64,000 nt of DNA from JBMNUM01 sp050946275. GTDB taxonomy: Bacteria; Actinomycetota; Coriobacteriia; Coriobacteriales; CADBOM01. The stretch spans positions 1 through 64,000 of the forward strand of contig JBMNUM010000004.1 in NCBI GenBank assembly GCA_050946275.1, in the 5' to 3' direction. Below are positions 1 through 8,704 of this stretch, piece after piece. The translations under genes and the position numbers were made by a program. How positions within the stretch are numbered: the stretch's first letter is position 1; every line of letters begins with the position of its first letter. Below the pieces are notes generated by a model that searched no databases, had not been told where the DNA came from, and worked only from the letters and a program-made list of their open reading frames with translations.

Positions 1-61
1 GGGAGAGCCGTCTCCTCCGGGGGCTACTCGCTTTGCTCGTAGCCCGTGCAACATAAACCGT

Positions 62-114
62 CGGCAGTTGCTCGGGCCCCTTTTAGGGGCCGTCGCAACT
101 GCCGTTTTGGTTTT
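62..114. terminator. Strong hairpin terminator, probably bidirectional
   Basis: A perfect 10-bp outer stem (62-71 with 95-104) encloses a GGCCCC/GGGGCC inner stem and a TTTTA loop. On the + strand it is followed by GTTTTGGTTTT. It ends any transcript entering from the left edge. The leftward MerR-type gene stops at the start of its T tract, so it probably serves that gene too. Confidence 0.8.
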
Positions 115-889
115 AGATGGATTCTTTTAGGCGTTCTGCTGATACTTCTGCGCACCAGTCTTTTTCGTTGCAGTGGGTGCAGGTTAGCTTTCTTGTTTTC
201 GGCGTGTGCCTTGCGAAGAACCAGTTGCTGAAGCTTGGGACGAATATCTGGTGGCAGTGTGGGCATATGTAGGCGGTGTTCTCTCGGTAGATCCGCACCA
301 ATAGCGTGCATCCGATGACCGCTATGATCATGGCGATGGCGAACGGCCACCAGTTCCATGTGACGAGCGCGTAGATGAGCGTGCCCCACTCGAGGATGCT
401 GAGCGGAATGCCCCCGAGGAGCATCGTCTTCTGCGCTTTTCCGAGCTTGCCCTCTCCGAAGAAGCCCATGTTGTCTTCCGCGTCGGCTGCGTGGTCCTCG
501 GGCATCGTGCCCGAGCTCTCGAGGCTGGCGAGCATCTTCGCGATGCGCTCCCTGGCACCGGTCCGTTCCTCGACCTCGCGTGCGAGCTGGCTGTCCTGCT
601 CATGAAGTATGTCGATGAGCACTTGCGTCGACACTCGGCTGCCCATGATGTCGCGGATCGTGTTCAGCTTCAGTCCGAGCGACTTGAGCAGGAGGATGCG
701 GCGCAGCTTCTCGGCATCGTCGTCGATGTAGATGCGGCGTCCTCCCTCGCTTAGGGCGGCCGGCGGGAGCAGTCCCTTCTCGTCGTAGTACTGCACGGTT
801 CGAACCGTCACTCCGCAGGCTTCTGCGAGTTCGCCCGTCGTGTAGGTCTTCTGCACGGCGTTCTCGTTGGCTATTTGGGTGTCCGACAC
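113..889 (-). CDS. MerR-family regulator with membrane segments and C-terminal zinc ribbon
   Basis: The N-terminal ~75 residues form a MerR winged helix (TTGELAEACGVTVRTVQYYDEKG, with the wing at GGRRIY), followed by a coiled-coil dimerisation helix. Two hydrophobic segments around residues 165-205 then predict membrane anchoring. The C terminus has CPHC and CTHC pairs typical of a zinc ribbon. The effector is unknown. The GTG at 889 is preferred because AGGAGG lies 8 nt upstream of it; the GTG at 898 would abut that ribosome-binding site. It lies downstream of a nitroreductase on the same strand and has its own MerR-type promoter at 913-943, so autoregulation is likely. A membrane-tethered MerR protein with a zinc ribbon is unusual. 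Confidence 0.85.
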   Translation of the reverse strand: MSDTQIANENAVQKTYTTGELAEACGVTVRTVQYYDEKGLLPPAALSEGGRRIYIDDDAEKLRRILLLKSLGLKLNTIRDIMGSRVSTQVLIDILHEQDSQLAREVEERTGARERIAKMLASLESSGTMPEDHAADAEDNMGFFGEGKLGKAQKTMLLGGIPLSILEWGTLIYALVTWNWWPFAIAMIIAVIGCTLLVRIYRENTAYICPHCHQIFVPSFSNWFFARHTPKTRKLTCTHCNEKDWCAEVSAERLKESI

Positions 890-912
890 GGAAATCACCT
901 CCTTTCATGGCC

Positions 913-943
913 ATGTAACAACATCACGTCGCGTGATGAGCAA
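913..943 (-). promoter_or_regulatory. MerR-type promoter with palindromic operator in a 19-bp spacer
   Basis: Read on the minus strand: TTGCTC (943-938), a 19-bp spacer, then TTACAT (918-913). The spacer region contains the palindrome CATCACG-TCG-CGTGATG (922-938). An over-long 19-bp spacer holding a dyad is the classical architecture of MerR-activated promoters. It sits just upstream of the MerR-type gene. Confidence 0.7.
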
Positions 944-964
944 GCTTTTTTCGAAAAAACCTTA

Positions 965-981
965 CATCACGTAGGGTGATT
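965..981. promoter_or_regulatory. Second, imperfect copy of the MerR-type operator
   Basis: CATCACG-TAG-GGTGATT repeats the 922-938 dyad with two mismatches in the right arm, 43 bp away centre to centre. A 14-bp palindrome, TTTTTTCGAAAAAA (946-959), lies between the two. A second regulator-binding site is inferred. Confidence 0.5.
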
Positions 982-1024
982 TTTCATGAAAGGGGCATGT
1001 CCGCGCGTGATCACCGTATTGGGC

Positions 1025-1777
1025 CTATGCGATCTCGAACCTTCCTCCGTCGCCCCACTCCCATGTTCCCTCGACGCCGCAGGCTCGTGCGGCCAGCTCG
1101 AAATGCAGCTTGGCTATGCCGAGGTCGGTGTGCTCCTGGGTCGTCTTCGTGGTTATGATGGCGGCTGTGATGGGCGCCCCCTCCGCTTCCTGCTTGAAGA
1201 CCACCGGTTGGCCGTTGATCGCCGAGGGGCCTTTGTGGACGGCGGTGATGGCGGCCTGCATCCAAGCAGGTGCCTCGTCAAGGGGTTGCGGTCCCTCCCA
1301 CATGTCTGCGAGCTTCTTATCGCGCGCCCGGATGGTCTTTCGGATGGTGCGCTGCTTGAGCGGAGCCTTCTCCGGCGCGTACCCGATCGGGACAACGTCG
1401 TGGAGCTTCTCTCCTTCGTCGAGCTCGACGCGCGTGGTCTCGCGGTCGTACGTGCTCGCGACCCAGCAGGTGCCGAGCCCCAGCTGAGTTGCGAGAAGGA
1501 CGAGCTGCTCGCCATAGTAGCCGAGCCGCTCCTTGTCGATCGGGTTGTCCTGCGATACGAGCGCGGCGTAAAGCGGCGGGTTGCCCGCGAACATCTTGGG
1601 GCTCATCTCGATGACCGTGCCGTTCGCGCGCGGACCGTAGAGCTGGAAGTGCAGGCCGGTCTTCTCGTTGATGGAGGCGATTTCCTCCTCGAGAGCCGCG
1701 ACCTTCTCGGGCTCGACGGGCCGTTGCTCGTATGCCCTGCAGGAGATTCTCGTCTCGATGGCCTCGATGATGTCCAT
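1025..1777 (-). CDS. Nitroreductase-family FMN protein (TM1586-like)
   Basis: This 250-residue protein opens with MDIIEAIETRISCRAY, the usual start of nitroreductases (an SxRxY-like FMN phosphate site). It has two half-domains, the second from about residue 170 with NGQPVVF, as in the TM1586 type. It probably uses FMN to reduce nitro-aromatics, quinones or similar electrophiles with NAD(P)H; the substrate is unknown. A GGAGG Shine-Dalgarno lies 7 nt before the ATG. It is upstream of the MerR-type regulator on the same strand, a pairing that suggests response to a reactive compound. Confidence 0.8.
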   Translation of the reverse strand: MDIIEAIETRISCRAYEQRPVEPEKVAALEEEIASINEKTGLHFQLYGPRANGTVIEMSPKMFAGNPPLYAALVSQDNPIDKERLGYYGEQLVLLATQLGLGTCWVASTYDRETTRVELDEGEKLHDVVPIGYAPEKAPLKQRTIRKTIRARDKKLADMWEGPQPLDEAPAWMQAAITAVHKGPSAINGQPVVFKQEAEGAPITAAIITTKTTQEHTDLGIAKLHFELAARACGVEGTWEWGDGGRFEIA

Positions 1778-1890
1778 GGCATCCTCCGTCTCTGCCCTGA
1801 CAGGTTGTTCGGTCGTTTGCGTGGCAGCCGCGCGTCAAATGACCTGCCCGCCCGGCACGCACTCAGGATAGCGCATGTTAGTATCGTCTC

Positions 1891-2907
1891 ATGGATACTC
1901 GTGATTTCATGAAGGCCCAAATAGACGCAAATCCCTACTTGCTTGCCCCGATGGCCGGGTGGACCGATGCGGTCTACCGGGAGCTATGCCGCGAGTTCGG
2001 CAGCGGCCTGGCGTGCACCGAGATGGTGTCCGCCCAGGGCCTCGAGCACGGCAGCGCGCATACGGAGGAGTACCTTGCGGTGCGTCCTGGCGAGGACCGG
2101 GTTATCGTGCAGCTCTTCGGACGCGACCCCGCGGTCATCGCCCGGCAAGCCGCCCATGTGGAGGAGCTGCTCGGCGACCGACTCGCCGCCATCGACCTCA
2201 ACATGGGCTGTCCGGCCCACAAGGTCGTGCGCAAGGGGGAGGGGAGCGCCCTCATGAAGGAGCCGGAACTCGCGGCGCAGATTGTGCGCGAGGCGTCGTC
2301 TGCGATCGACATCCCCCTCACGGTGAAGTTCCGTCGCGGGTACGAGACCGGCAACGAGACGGCCGTCGAGTTCGCACGGCTCATGGAGGACGCGGGAGCC
2401 GCTGCCATGTGCGTGCACGGCCGGTACTCGCGCGATTTCTACCACGGCAAGGCCGACTGGGGCGTAATCGCGCGCGTGAAGGAGGCGGTTGACGTTCCCG
2501 TCATCGCGAGCGGAGACCTCATGAGCGCGGCGGCGGTGCTCGACTGCCTCGAGCAAACCGGGGCCGATGGGGCGGGAATCGCCCGGGGTGCACAGGGCAA
2601 TCCGTGGATTTTCGGGCAGGTGCGCGAGCTCGCCGAGAGGCGCGCTTCGGGAGATGCCTCTTGGGAGCCGGCTCCCGTCCCGCTCGAGGAGCGCATCCGC
2701 GTTGCCCGCATGCACGTGGAGCGCCTTGCCGGGGTGCACGAACGTGAGCCGGTGAAGATGCGCACGTATTTCGCGCCCTACTTCAAGGGCATGCCCGCGG
2801 CTTCCCGCTATCGTGGCGAGGTGATGTCGTGCCGTACGCTCGAGGATTTCGAGGAGTTCTTCGACCGCATGTGGGCCGAGGCCCTCGAACGGGGTTATGC
2901 GGAATGA
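1891..2907 (+). CDS. dusB: tRNA-dihydrouridine synthase
   Basis: The product reduces uridines in tRNA D-loops with FMN and NAD(P)H. Family marks are APMAGWTD near the N terminus (FMN site), the catalytic cysteine in NMGCPAHKVV, the active-site lysine in TVKFRRG, CVHGR, and ARGAQGNPWIF near the end of the TIM barrel. The 338-residue length is normal. The start has no strong ribosome-binding site; ATG at 1909 is an alternative. Its stop overlaps the hemW start (ATGA), so the two are co-transcribed. Confidence 0.93.
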   Translation: MDTRDFMKAQIDANPYLLAPMAGWTDAVYRELCREFGSGLACTEMVSAQGLEHGSAHTEEYLAVRPGEDRVIVQLFGRDPAVIARQAAHVEELLGDRLAAIDLNMGCPAHKVVRKGEGSALMKEPELAAQIVREASSAIDIPLTVKFRRGYETGNETAVEFARLMEDAGAAAMCVHGRYSRDFYHGKADWGVIARVKEAVDVPVIASGDLMSAAAVLDCLEQTGADGAGIARGAQGNPWIFGQVRELAERRASGDASWEPAPVPLEERIRVARMHVERLAGVHEREPVKMRTYFAPYFKGMPAASRYRGEVMSCRTLEDFEEFFDRMWAEALERGYAE

Positions 2908-4049
2908 GCGGGGTCGTGGCGGCGGATTCTTTCAGGGCGCTGTACCTGCATGTACCCTTCTGCGTGCAACGATGTGCCTACTGCGACTTCCACACGCGGG
3001 CCGTCCCTTGCGACGATTCCGCTCTCGACGCGTATGCCGAATCGCTCTCCTCGGATCTTGCCGGAGCGGCGGAGCGGGACGACCTCGACTCCATCGAGAC
3101 CGTCTACATCGGAGGGGGGACGCCCAGCTTCCTGGGGGCCTCCCGGCTCGAGCGCTTGCTCTGCGTCCTCGAGACATCGCTCGATACGCGAAGCCTCTCG
3201 GAATTCACCGTCGAGGCAAATCCCGATTCCCTGTCATCCGAGGTGCTCGAGGTGCTCGCGGGGCATGGGGTCAACCGCCTGTCCATCGGCGTGCAGAGCC
3301 TTGATGACGATGTTCTCGCGGTGCTTGGACGCGTGCATGATGCGAAGGCGGCTCTCGAGGCAATCGAGATGGCCCGCGCGGCTGTTGGCAACGTGTCTGC
3401 CGATGTCATCTGCGGCGTGCCGGGACAGTCTGCGGAAACGCTGCGACGCACAGTCGGCCAGCTTGTCGATGCCGGCGTCGCGCACGTTAGCGTCTACCCC
3501 CTCATGATCGAGGAGGGCACGCCGCTGTTCCGTGCGGTGGAGGATGGCTCGATGCCGGATGTCGACGAGGACGTTCAGGCCGACCACATGCTCCTCGTGC
3601 GCGATGCGCTCGACGCAGCCGGGTACACGCGCTACGAGGTTGCGAGCCATGCGCTTCCCGGCTTCGAGAGCCTCCACAACAAGATGTACTGGACCGGGTC
3701 GTCGTACCTTGGTCTCGGCGATGGAGCGTCGAGCATGCGCAACCAACCGGATGGAAGCCGCGTCAGATGGACGCTCGCCGGCGGCGACGTTGAAGACGAG
3801 GTGCTCGATGCGCGCCAAGCGGCATGCGAGGACGCGATGCTGGCGATGCGCCTCGTGGAGGGAATCTCGCGCGGACGACTTGCGGAGTGCATCGACCGCG
3901 CGCCCGCATTGCGCGAGGCTGTCGATGAAGTTGTGAGCCTGGGGCTGGCCGAATGGACCACATCCTCCCTCGCGCCCACCGAGCGCGGCTGGCTCATGGG
4001 CAACGAGCTCTACGGCCGTCTCTGGGCCGCCGCCGAGCTCGACGAATAG
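2904..4049 (+). CDS. hemW: Radical SAM heme chaperone HemW (CPO-like)
   Basis: This radical SAM protein carries CVQRCAYCDF, the CxxxCxxC ligand set of the 4Fe-4S cluster, and the GGGTPS SAM-binding turn. These place it in the HemN/HemW family. At 381 residues without the long HemN N terminus it fits HemW, a heme chaperone, rather than true coproporphyrinogen dehydrogenase. The start at 2904 overlaps the dusB stop by four bases; a longer in-frame reading from 2829 lacks family similarity. A C-terminal winged-helix HemN_C-like region is visible from about residue 310. Confidence 0.9.
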   Translation: MSGVVAADSFRALYLHVPFCVQRCAYCDFHTRAVPCDDSALDAYAESLSSDLAGAAERDDLDSIETVYIGGGTPSFLGASRLERLLCVLETSLDTRSLSEFTVEANPDSLSSEVLEVLAGHGVNRLSIGVQSLDDDVLAVLGRVHDAKAALEAIEMARAAVGNVSADVICGVPGQSAETLRRTVGQLVDAGVAHVSVYPLMIEEGTPLFRAVEDGSMPDVDEDVQADHMLLVRDALDAAGYTRYEVASHALPGFESLHNKMYWTGSSYLGLGDGASSMRNQPDGSRVRWTLAGGDVEDEVLDARQAACEDAMLAMRLVEGISRGRLAECIDRAPALREAVDEVVSLGLAEWTTSSLAPTERGWLMGNELYGRLWAAAELDE

Positions 4050-4100
4050 CGCAGGCGTGCCCTCCGCACTCAAGCGCATGCGCAACACCAATCCCGTCCG

Positions 4101-4208
4101 CGCCCCTTTTTCACGGAAAAGGACGTCCTAAAACGCAAAAAAGGGAGAATTTCGACCCTTTCTTTCGGAAAAGGACGCCCGAGACGTCCTTTTCCGAAAG
4201 AAAGGGTC
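4101..4208 (+). repeat. Structured intergenic element, copy A
   Basis: Arm 1 (4101-4127) contains CGGAAAAGGACGTC. Arm 2 (4153-4178) repeats it and forms a perfect 24-bp hairpin with 4185-4208. Arm positions match copies B (30360) and C (38260) to within about one base, although the stem sequence differs: GGACG here against GGGCG there. No U tract follows, so it is not a canonical terminator. It lies between hemW and hrcA, on the same strand as both. Confidence 0.7.
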
Positions 4209-4370
4209 AGGGGTTGTGTCAATCAGCCTTACCTTGACTGTCACGGCTGCTGGAGGCCGCGACAGTTAGCCCTGCCTTGTTTGCCGTGCTGTCACGCAAT
4301 CGACCGGACGACCTGTCACGCCGCCGCGCAATCGACCGGGTGAGCCGCCTCTCCCCGCACACCGTCATCT

Positions 4371-4397
4371 TTAGCACTCTCCGGTGCCAGCTGCTAA
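4371..4397. promoter_or_regulatory. CIRCE operator (degenerate right arm)
   Basis: TTAGCACTC, a 9-bp spacer, then AGCTGCTAA. The left arm matches the CIRCE consensus exactly. The right arm keeps TGCTAA but differs in its first three bases from GAGTGCTAA. It lies 42 bp before hrcA and implies HrcA autorepression of the hrcA-dnaJ operon. Confidence 0.85.
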
Positions 4398-4439
4398 ACT
4401 AGCAGTATCTATTGTTGATTCCATGAGGGGAGGTCGAAG

Positions 4440-5486
4440 ATGCTCAGCGATCGCAGGCGCAAGGTGCTCAACGCGCTCATCGAGGAGTACATCTCCACGG
4501 CCTCTCCCGTGAGCTCTCGCGCCATCGTGGGCAAGCACGGACTCGGTGTGAGCTCTGCGACCGTGCGCAACGAGCTCTACGTTCTCGAGGAGGACGGCTA
4601 CGTCACCTCCCCGCATGTCTCATCGGGCCGCATCCCCACCGATACGGGTTACCGCTCGTTCGTCGACGAGCTGCTCGACAACGCGGCGGAGAAGGATGCC
4701 GGCGAGGAGAAGGCCGAGGGCAACATCGCCGAGGATTTGCGCGAGAGCGCGACGGAGCTGGACGACCTGCTGAAGCAGACGAGCCGTGCGCTCAACCGCT
4801 TCACCGATTGCCTTGCCGTCGTCATGGCGCCCCGCCTCACGAAGATCGCGCTCAAGCAGATCGCGCTGGTCAAGATGGATGCGCGCCACGTCATCGTGGT
4901 GCTCGCCGTCAAGGACGGCCGCGTGCTCAACCGGGTTGTCGAGCTGGCTCACGACCACACGTCGGAGGAGATCCAAGCGCTCGAGATGCTGTTGAACCGC
5001 GAGTACGAGATCGGAGGCGCTTTCGATCCGCTCGCAGGAGACAGGCAGCAGGTGCTTCGCGGCACCATCAGCGAAAACGCCGTGCGCGTGGAACCCGAGC
5101 GCCTCACGTCCGCCATCGACGACTGCCTGTTCGAGGAGGAGCGCGAGCGCGTGCATCTCAACGGGCTCGAGGACCTGTTCTCCCAACCGGAGATGCAGAA
5201 GATGTCGCTCACGATGGGGTTCGCACGGCTCCTCGATGACGACCTGCTGATGTTCCGCCTCCTCGGCGACTTCCTCGCCAGCAGGGGCGTGGTGGTGCGC
5301 ATCGGACACGAGAACGCGAGCGAGACGCTGTCGGACATCTCGGTCGTCGCCTCGACATACGGCGAGGACGACCGGGAGGGCATGGTGGCCATCATCGGTC
5401 CGACGCGCATGAATTACGAGAAGGTCATCGACGCCGTCCGCAACGCATCGGGTTTCCTCGACGAGACGATGCGCGACAACGGCTAA
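4440..5486 (+). CDS. hrcA: Heat-inducible transcription repressor HrcA
   Basis: This 348-residue repressor starts with MLSDRRRKVLNALIEEYISTASPVSSRAI, the winged helix that binds CIRCE. It is followed by the GAF-like and dimerisation parts (GxVxNRxV-like VLNRVVELAHD and IGHENA near the C terminus). It represses chaperone genes until misfolded protein titrates GroE. A GAGGGGAGG ribosome-binding site precedes the ATG, and a CIRCE-like dyad lies upstream. It is first in an operon with dnaJ, 24 bp downstream. Confidence 0.95.
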   Translation: MLSDRRRKVLNALIEEYISTASPVSSRAIVGKHGLGVSSATVRNELYVLEEDGYVTSPHVSSGRIPTDTGYRSFVDELLDNAAEKDAGEEKAEGNIAEDLRESATELDDLLKQTSRALNRFTDCLAVVMAPRLTKIALKQIALVKMDARHVIVVLAVKDGRVLNRVVELAHDHTSEEIQALEMLLNREYEIGGAFDPLAGDRQQVLRGTISENAVRVEPERLTSAIDDCLFEEERERVHLNGLEDLFSQPEMQKMSLTMGFARLLDDDLLMFRLLGDFLASRGVVVRIGHENASETLSDISVVASTYGEDDREGMVAIIGPTRMNYEKVIDAVRNASGFLDETMRDNG

Positions 5487-5510
5487 GGCTGACGGAAAGG
5501 TGTACTGGTA

Positions 5511-6632
5511 GTGGCAGCCGATTACTACGAGGTTCTGGGGGTGGCCCGCGATGCCACCCAAGACGAGATCAAGAAGGCCTTCTACAAGAAGGCGCGCAAG
5601 GTCCATCCCGATGTGAACGACTCGCCGGACGCCGAGGAGCAGTTCAAGAAGCTCAACGAGGCGTACGCCGTCCTCTCCGACGAGCAGAAGCGCTCCCAGT
5701 ACGACCGCTTCGGCACGGTCGACGGAGCCGGCTTCGGCGGTGGCGGATACACGGACTTCTCCGACTTCTTCGGAGGGTTCGGGATGTCCGACATCTTCGA
5801 GTCGTTCTTCGGCGGCGGCCAAGGCGGCGGCGCGCGCATTCGCACGGCGGGCCGCAACATGGCCATCGGGCTGCAGCTCACGCTCGAGGAGATCGCGACG
5901 GGCGTCAGCAAGGAGGTCACATACGAGCGCCTCGCTCCGTGCGAGACCTGCGATGGCAGCGGTGCGGCCGAGGGAGGCCACCTCGAGACGTGCGGCACCT
6001 GCCATGGCAGCGGCGTCGTGACGAACATGCAGCGCACCATCCTCGGCACGGTCCAGACGCAAACGCCCTGCCCCGACTGCGGTGGAATGGGCACGACCAT
6101 CGACAACCCGTGCCCCGATTGCAACGGCGAGGGTCGCTCGCCCAAGCGCGAGAAGGTCACCATCGAGGTGCCGTGTGGCATCCGCGAGGGCCAGCAGGTC
6201 ATCATCGAGGATTATGGCGAGGCGGGAATGCACGGAGATATCTCCGGCGACCTGCTCGTCAAGATCCACGTCAAGGAGAACGAGTACTTCCAGCGCGATG
6301 GCGACAACCTCCACACGCGCATCGAGGTCTCGATGCTGCAGGCAGCGCTCGGCGCGACCGTGACCATCGACGGCATCATGCCCGACGAGAGCGTCGATGT
6401 CCGTGTTCCCGCGGGAACGCAGAACGAGGCCGTCGTGCGCGTGAAGGGGCTCGGCATGCCGCGATTCCGCAGCGACGTCCGCGGCGATCTCTATGCCCAC
6501 ATCTGGGTCAACGTTCCCGAGAAGCTCACGAAGGAGCAGCGCGAGGCGCTCGAGAACGCCGCCCGCGTCTTCGGCGAGGAATTCGATGAGGAGCGTGGTG
6601 TGTTCCAGAAGGTCAAGGACGCGTTCTCGTAG
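5511..6632 (+). CDS. dnaJ: Chaperone DnaJ
   Basis: This is a full-length 373-residue type I DnaJ with a GTG start. The J domain has HPD at 32-34 and is followed by a Gly/Phe-rich linker (about 70-110). Four zinc-finger repeats follow: CETCDGSG (144), CGTCHGSG (161), CPDCGGMG (187) and CPDCNGEG (201). The C-terminal substrate-binding domains complete the protein. It stimulates DnaK ATPase and delivers unfolded substrates. It is co-transcribed with hrcA under CIRCE control. No dnaK or grpE is in the window. Confidence 0.95.
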   Translation: MAADYYEVLGVARDATQDEIKKAFYKKARKVHPDVNDSPDAEEQFKKLNEAYAVLSDEQKRSQYDRFGTVDGAGFGGGGYTDFSDFFGGFGMSDIFESFFGGGQGGGARIRTAGRNMAIGLQLTLEEIATGVSKEVTYERLAPCETCDGSGAAEGGHLETCGTCHGSGVVTNMQRTILGTVQTQTPCPDCGGMGTTIDNPCPDCNGEGRSPKREKVTIEVPCGIREGQQVIIEDYGEAGMHGDISGDLLVKIHVKENEYFQRDGDNLHTRIEVSMLQAALGATVTIDGIMPDESVDVRVPAGTQNEAVVRVKGLGMPRFRSDVRGDLYAHIWVNVPEKLTKEQREALENAARVFGEEFDEERGVFQKVKDAFS

Positions 6633-6644
6633 GAGCTGGCGAAG

Positions 6645-7445
6645 ATGTCGCTACCGCTGTTCTTTCTCGATTCAACATTTCACACGGGCCGCCTCTCCGA
6701 GGCCGAAGACGGCAAGCCCGTCGTCGTGCGCCTGACGGCCGAGGATGCCAAGCACCTCGGCGTGCTCCGCGTCCGCTCCGGAGAGCACATGGTGCTCTCC
6801 GACGGTAGGGGCGGCGCGTTCGAGGTCGAGCTCGTCGAGCCGGCCGCCCGCGCCGGGCAGACGTGCATGGTGCGCCTCGTCGCACCGGTTGAGCCTCCGC
6901 GCCGGCCGAACCTCACGCTCGTTCAGGGCGTGTCGAAGGGCGAGCGCATGGACTTGCTCGTCCGCCAGTCGGTCGAGATCGGCGTTGCCCGGATCATCCC
7001 CGCGATCACGGCCCGTTGCATCGTGAAGCTCGATGATCGCAAGCGCGCCTCCCGTGGCGAGCGGTGGCGCTCGATTGCGCGCTCCGCCGCCAAGCAGTCC
7101 GGGCAGCCGCTCGTTCCCGAGGTCGTCGACCCCATCGATTTCGCCCAAGCGGTGGAGCTTGCCGCGAGCGAGGGCGATGTCGTCGTCGTTCCCTGGGAGG
7201 AGAGCAGGAGCGGTGCCATGAGCGCCGTTCTGCGCGAGGTCGACGACGACGCCCGCGTCTTTCTCTTCATCGGTCCCGAGGGCGGCTTCGAGGAGGCGGA
7301 GGTCGATGCGCTCCGCAACATAGGAGCCCACGTCATCTCTCTTGGCGAGACCATCCTGCGCACCGAGACGGCCGGCGTCATCGCGAGCGCGCTGGCGATT
7401 TACGAGCTCGGCGGGCTGGGAAACCGCGGAGACGCGGATGCCTAG
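6645..7445 (+). CDS. rsmE: 16S rRNA (uracil-1498-N3)-methyltransferase RsmE
   Basis: This 266-residue SPOUT methyltransferase has an N-terminal PUA-like domain, the SAM-knot motif GPEGG (210-214), and LGETILRTETA (233-243) that closes the trefoil knot. It methylates U1498 in the decoding region of 16S rRNA. Its position 12 bp after dnaJ follows the common dnaJ-rsmE order of Gram-positive genomes. Its stop overlaps the mtaB start by 8 bases. Confidence 0.93.
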   Translation: MSLPLFFLDSTFHTGRLSEAEDGKPVVVRLTAEDAKHLGVLRVRSGEHMVLSDGRGGAFEVELVEPAARAGQTCMVRLVAPVEPPRRPNLTLVQGVSKGERMDLLVRQSVEIGVARIIPAITARCIVKLDDRKRASRGERWRSIARSAAKQSGQPLVPEVVDPIDFAQAVELAASEGDVVVVPWEESRSGAMSAVLREVDDDARVFLFIGPEGGFEEAEVDALRNIGAHVISLGETILRTETAGVIASALAIYELGGLGNRGDADA

Positions 7446-8688
7446 CCTCGGGCGATTCCATGTCGTCAACCTCGGCTGCAAGGTCAACCGCGCCGAGTCC
7501 GATACCATCGCGGCCACGCTCATGGCGGCCGGCGCCGAGAGGACCGAACTCTCCGATGCCGACGTCGTGGTGGTCAACACCTGCACGGTGACGGCAGAGG
7601 CGGACGCCAAGACGCGCAAGGCGGTCAGGCGCGCGGTTCGGGCGAATCCCCGCACCGTTATCGTGACGGGATGCCTTGCCGCACTCGACCCCGAAGGGCT
7701 CACGGCGTTGGGCGACAACGTCATCGTCGAACCGTCGAAGCCCAAGGCGGCCGAGCTTGCGCTTGAGGCGTGTCAGGTGGATGGGCCGTTTGACGCGCCC
7801 GACACCATCGGCATCCGGGCCGGCGAGGGATTCAAGGCGCGCATGGACCTCAAGATCCAGGATGGATGCGACAACCGTTGCACCTACTGCATCGTCTGGA
7901 AGGCGAGGGGAGCGGCCACGTCCCTGCCCTGGCGCGCGGTGGTCGAGCAGGTCGCGCACGCATCTTCCCATGGCGTGCGCGAGGTCGTGCTCACTGGCAT
8001 CAACCTCGGCGCCTACGACGATGGCGGTGTGAGGCTGCCCGAGCTCATGGCCCGCGTGCTCGACGAGACCGACGTCGGCCGCATCCGGGTCTCGTCGATC
8101 GAGCCGCCCCATGTGGACGGCGATCTTGCCGCTGTTCTTGCCGCCCATCCCGGGCGCCTGTGTGCGCATTTCCACATTCCGCTGCAGTCGGGATGCGACC
8201 GAACGCTGGCGGCCATGGGGCGCACCTATGATACGGCCGCCTTCGCGAGGGGTGTCGGCGAGCTGCGAGCCGCCTGTCCCAGCGTCGCCATAACGACGGA
8301 CATCATCGTGGGTTTCCCCGGCGAGACCGACGAGGACCACGCGCTCTCGCTCGCCTTCTGCAAGCAGATGGCGTTTACGCGGATGCACGTGTTCCGCTAC
8401 TCGCGCAGGCCGGGCACGGTGGCCGATGCCATGGAGAGCCAGGTCGCCGATGAGGTCAAGGCGATGCGTGCCCGGGAGCTCAGGGAGCTGGCAGCGGAAA
8501 TGGCCGAGGCCGACGCGAGAAACAGGATCGGATCCGAGGAGCTCGTTCTCGCGACGACCCCGTTCGGGGGAGTGGGAGACAGCTATCATGAGGTGAGGAC
8601 CGAGGTGGAGCTGCAGGTTGGCGAACTCGCCCTCCTGAGGTATGTCTCGGTTGACCATGCTGGCCGCCTGGCGGCCGAGCCCGTCTGA
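7438..8688 (+). CDS. mtaB: tRNA methylthiotransferase MtaB
   Basis: This 416-residue enzyme has an N-terminal UPF0004 domain with cluster cysteines C14 (NLGCKVN), C49 and C79. The radical SAM motif CDNRCTYC spans 144-151, and a C-terminal TRAM-like domain follows. It converts t6A37 to ms2t6A in ANN-decoding tRNAs. NLGCKVN, rather than the MiaB signature, and the rsmE-mtaB context favour MtaB. The start at 7438 overlaps rsmE; a longer reading from 7342 adds only unrelated sequence. Confidence 0.9.
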   Translation: MPSLGRFHVVNLGCKVNRAESDTIAATLMAAGAERTELSDADVVVVNTCTVTAEADAKTRKAVRRAVRANPRTVIVTGCLAALDPEGLTALGDNVIVEPSKPKAAELALEACQVDGPFDAPDTIGIRAGEGFKARMDLKIQDGCDNRCTYCIVWKARGAATSLPWRAVVEQVAHASSHGVREVVLTGINLGAYDDGGVRLPELMARVLDETDVGRIRVSSIEPPHVDGDLAAVLAAHPGRLCAHFHIPLQSGCDRTLAAMGRTYDTAAFARGVGELRAACPSVAITTDIIVGFPGETDEDHALSLAFCKQMAFTRMHVFRYSRRPGTVADAMESQVADEVKAMRARELRELAAEMAEADARNRIGSEELVLATTPFGGVGDSYHEVRTEVELQVGELALLRYVSVDHAGRLAAEPV

Positions 8689-8704
8689 TTGGAAGGAATC
8701 GAGC

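Larger units (their letters stand above)
4050..4439. other. 390-bp intergenic region upstream of hrcA
   Basis: No gene is seen. It holds the first copy of the structured repeat (4101-4208), then three CTGTCACG octamers (4238, 4289, 4313) and two CGCAATCGACCGG copies (4295 and 4327), then the CIRCE-like operator and promoter of hrcA. Confidence 0.7.

Noticed and set aside
986..1912. Rightward 308-codon frame across the nitroreductase gene
   Set aside because: The opposite strand encodes a recognisable nitroreductase with a proper ribosome-binding site; this frame has no domain.
4101..4208. Structured element A as an ordinary terminator of hemW
   Set aside because: No U tract follows, it carries an additional upstream arm, and the same layout recurs at two other loci.
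4620..6500. Long open frame (626 codons) antisense to hrcA and dnaJ
   Set aside because: It mirrors strongly biased G/C-ending codons of the sense genes, has no ribosome-binding site or recognisable domain, and is Leu/Arg/Val-rich like other antisense shadows.
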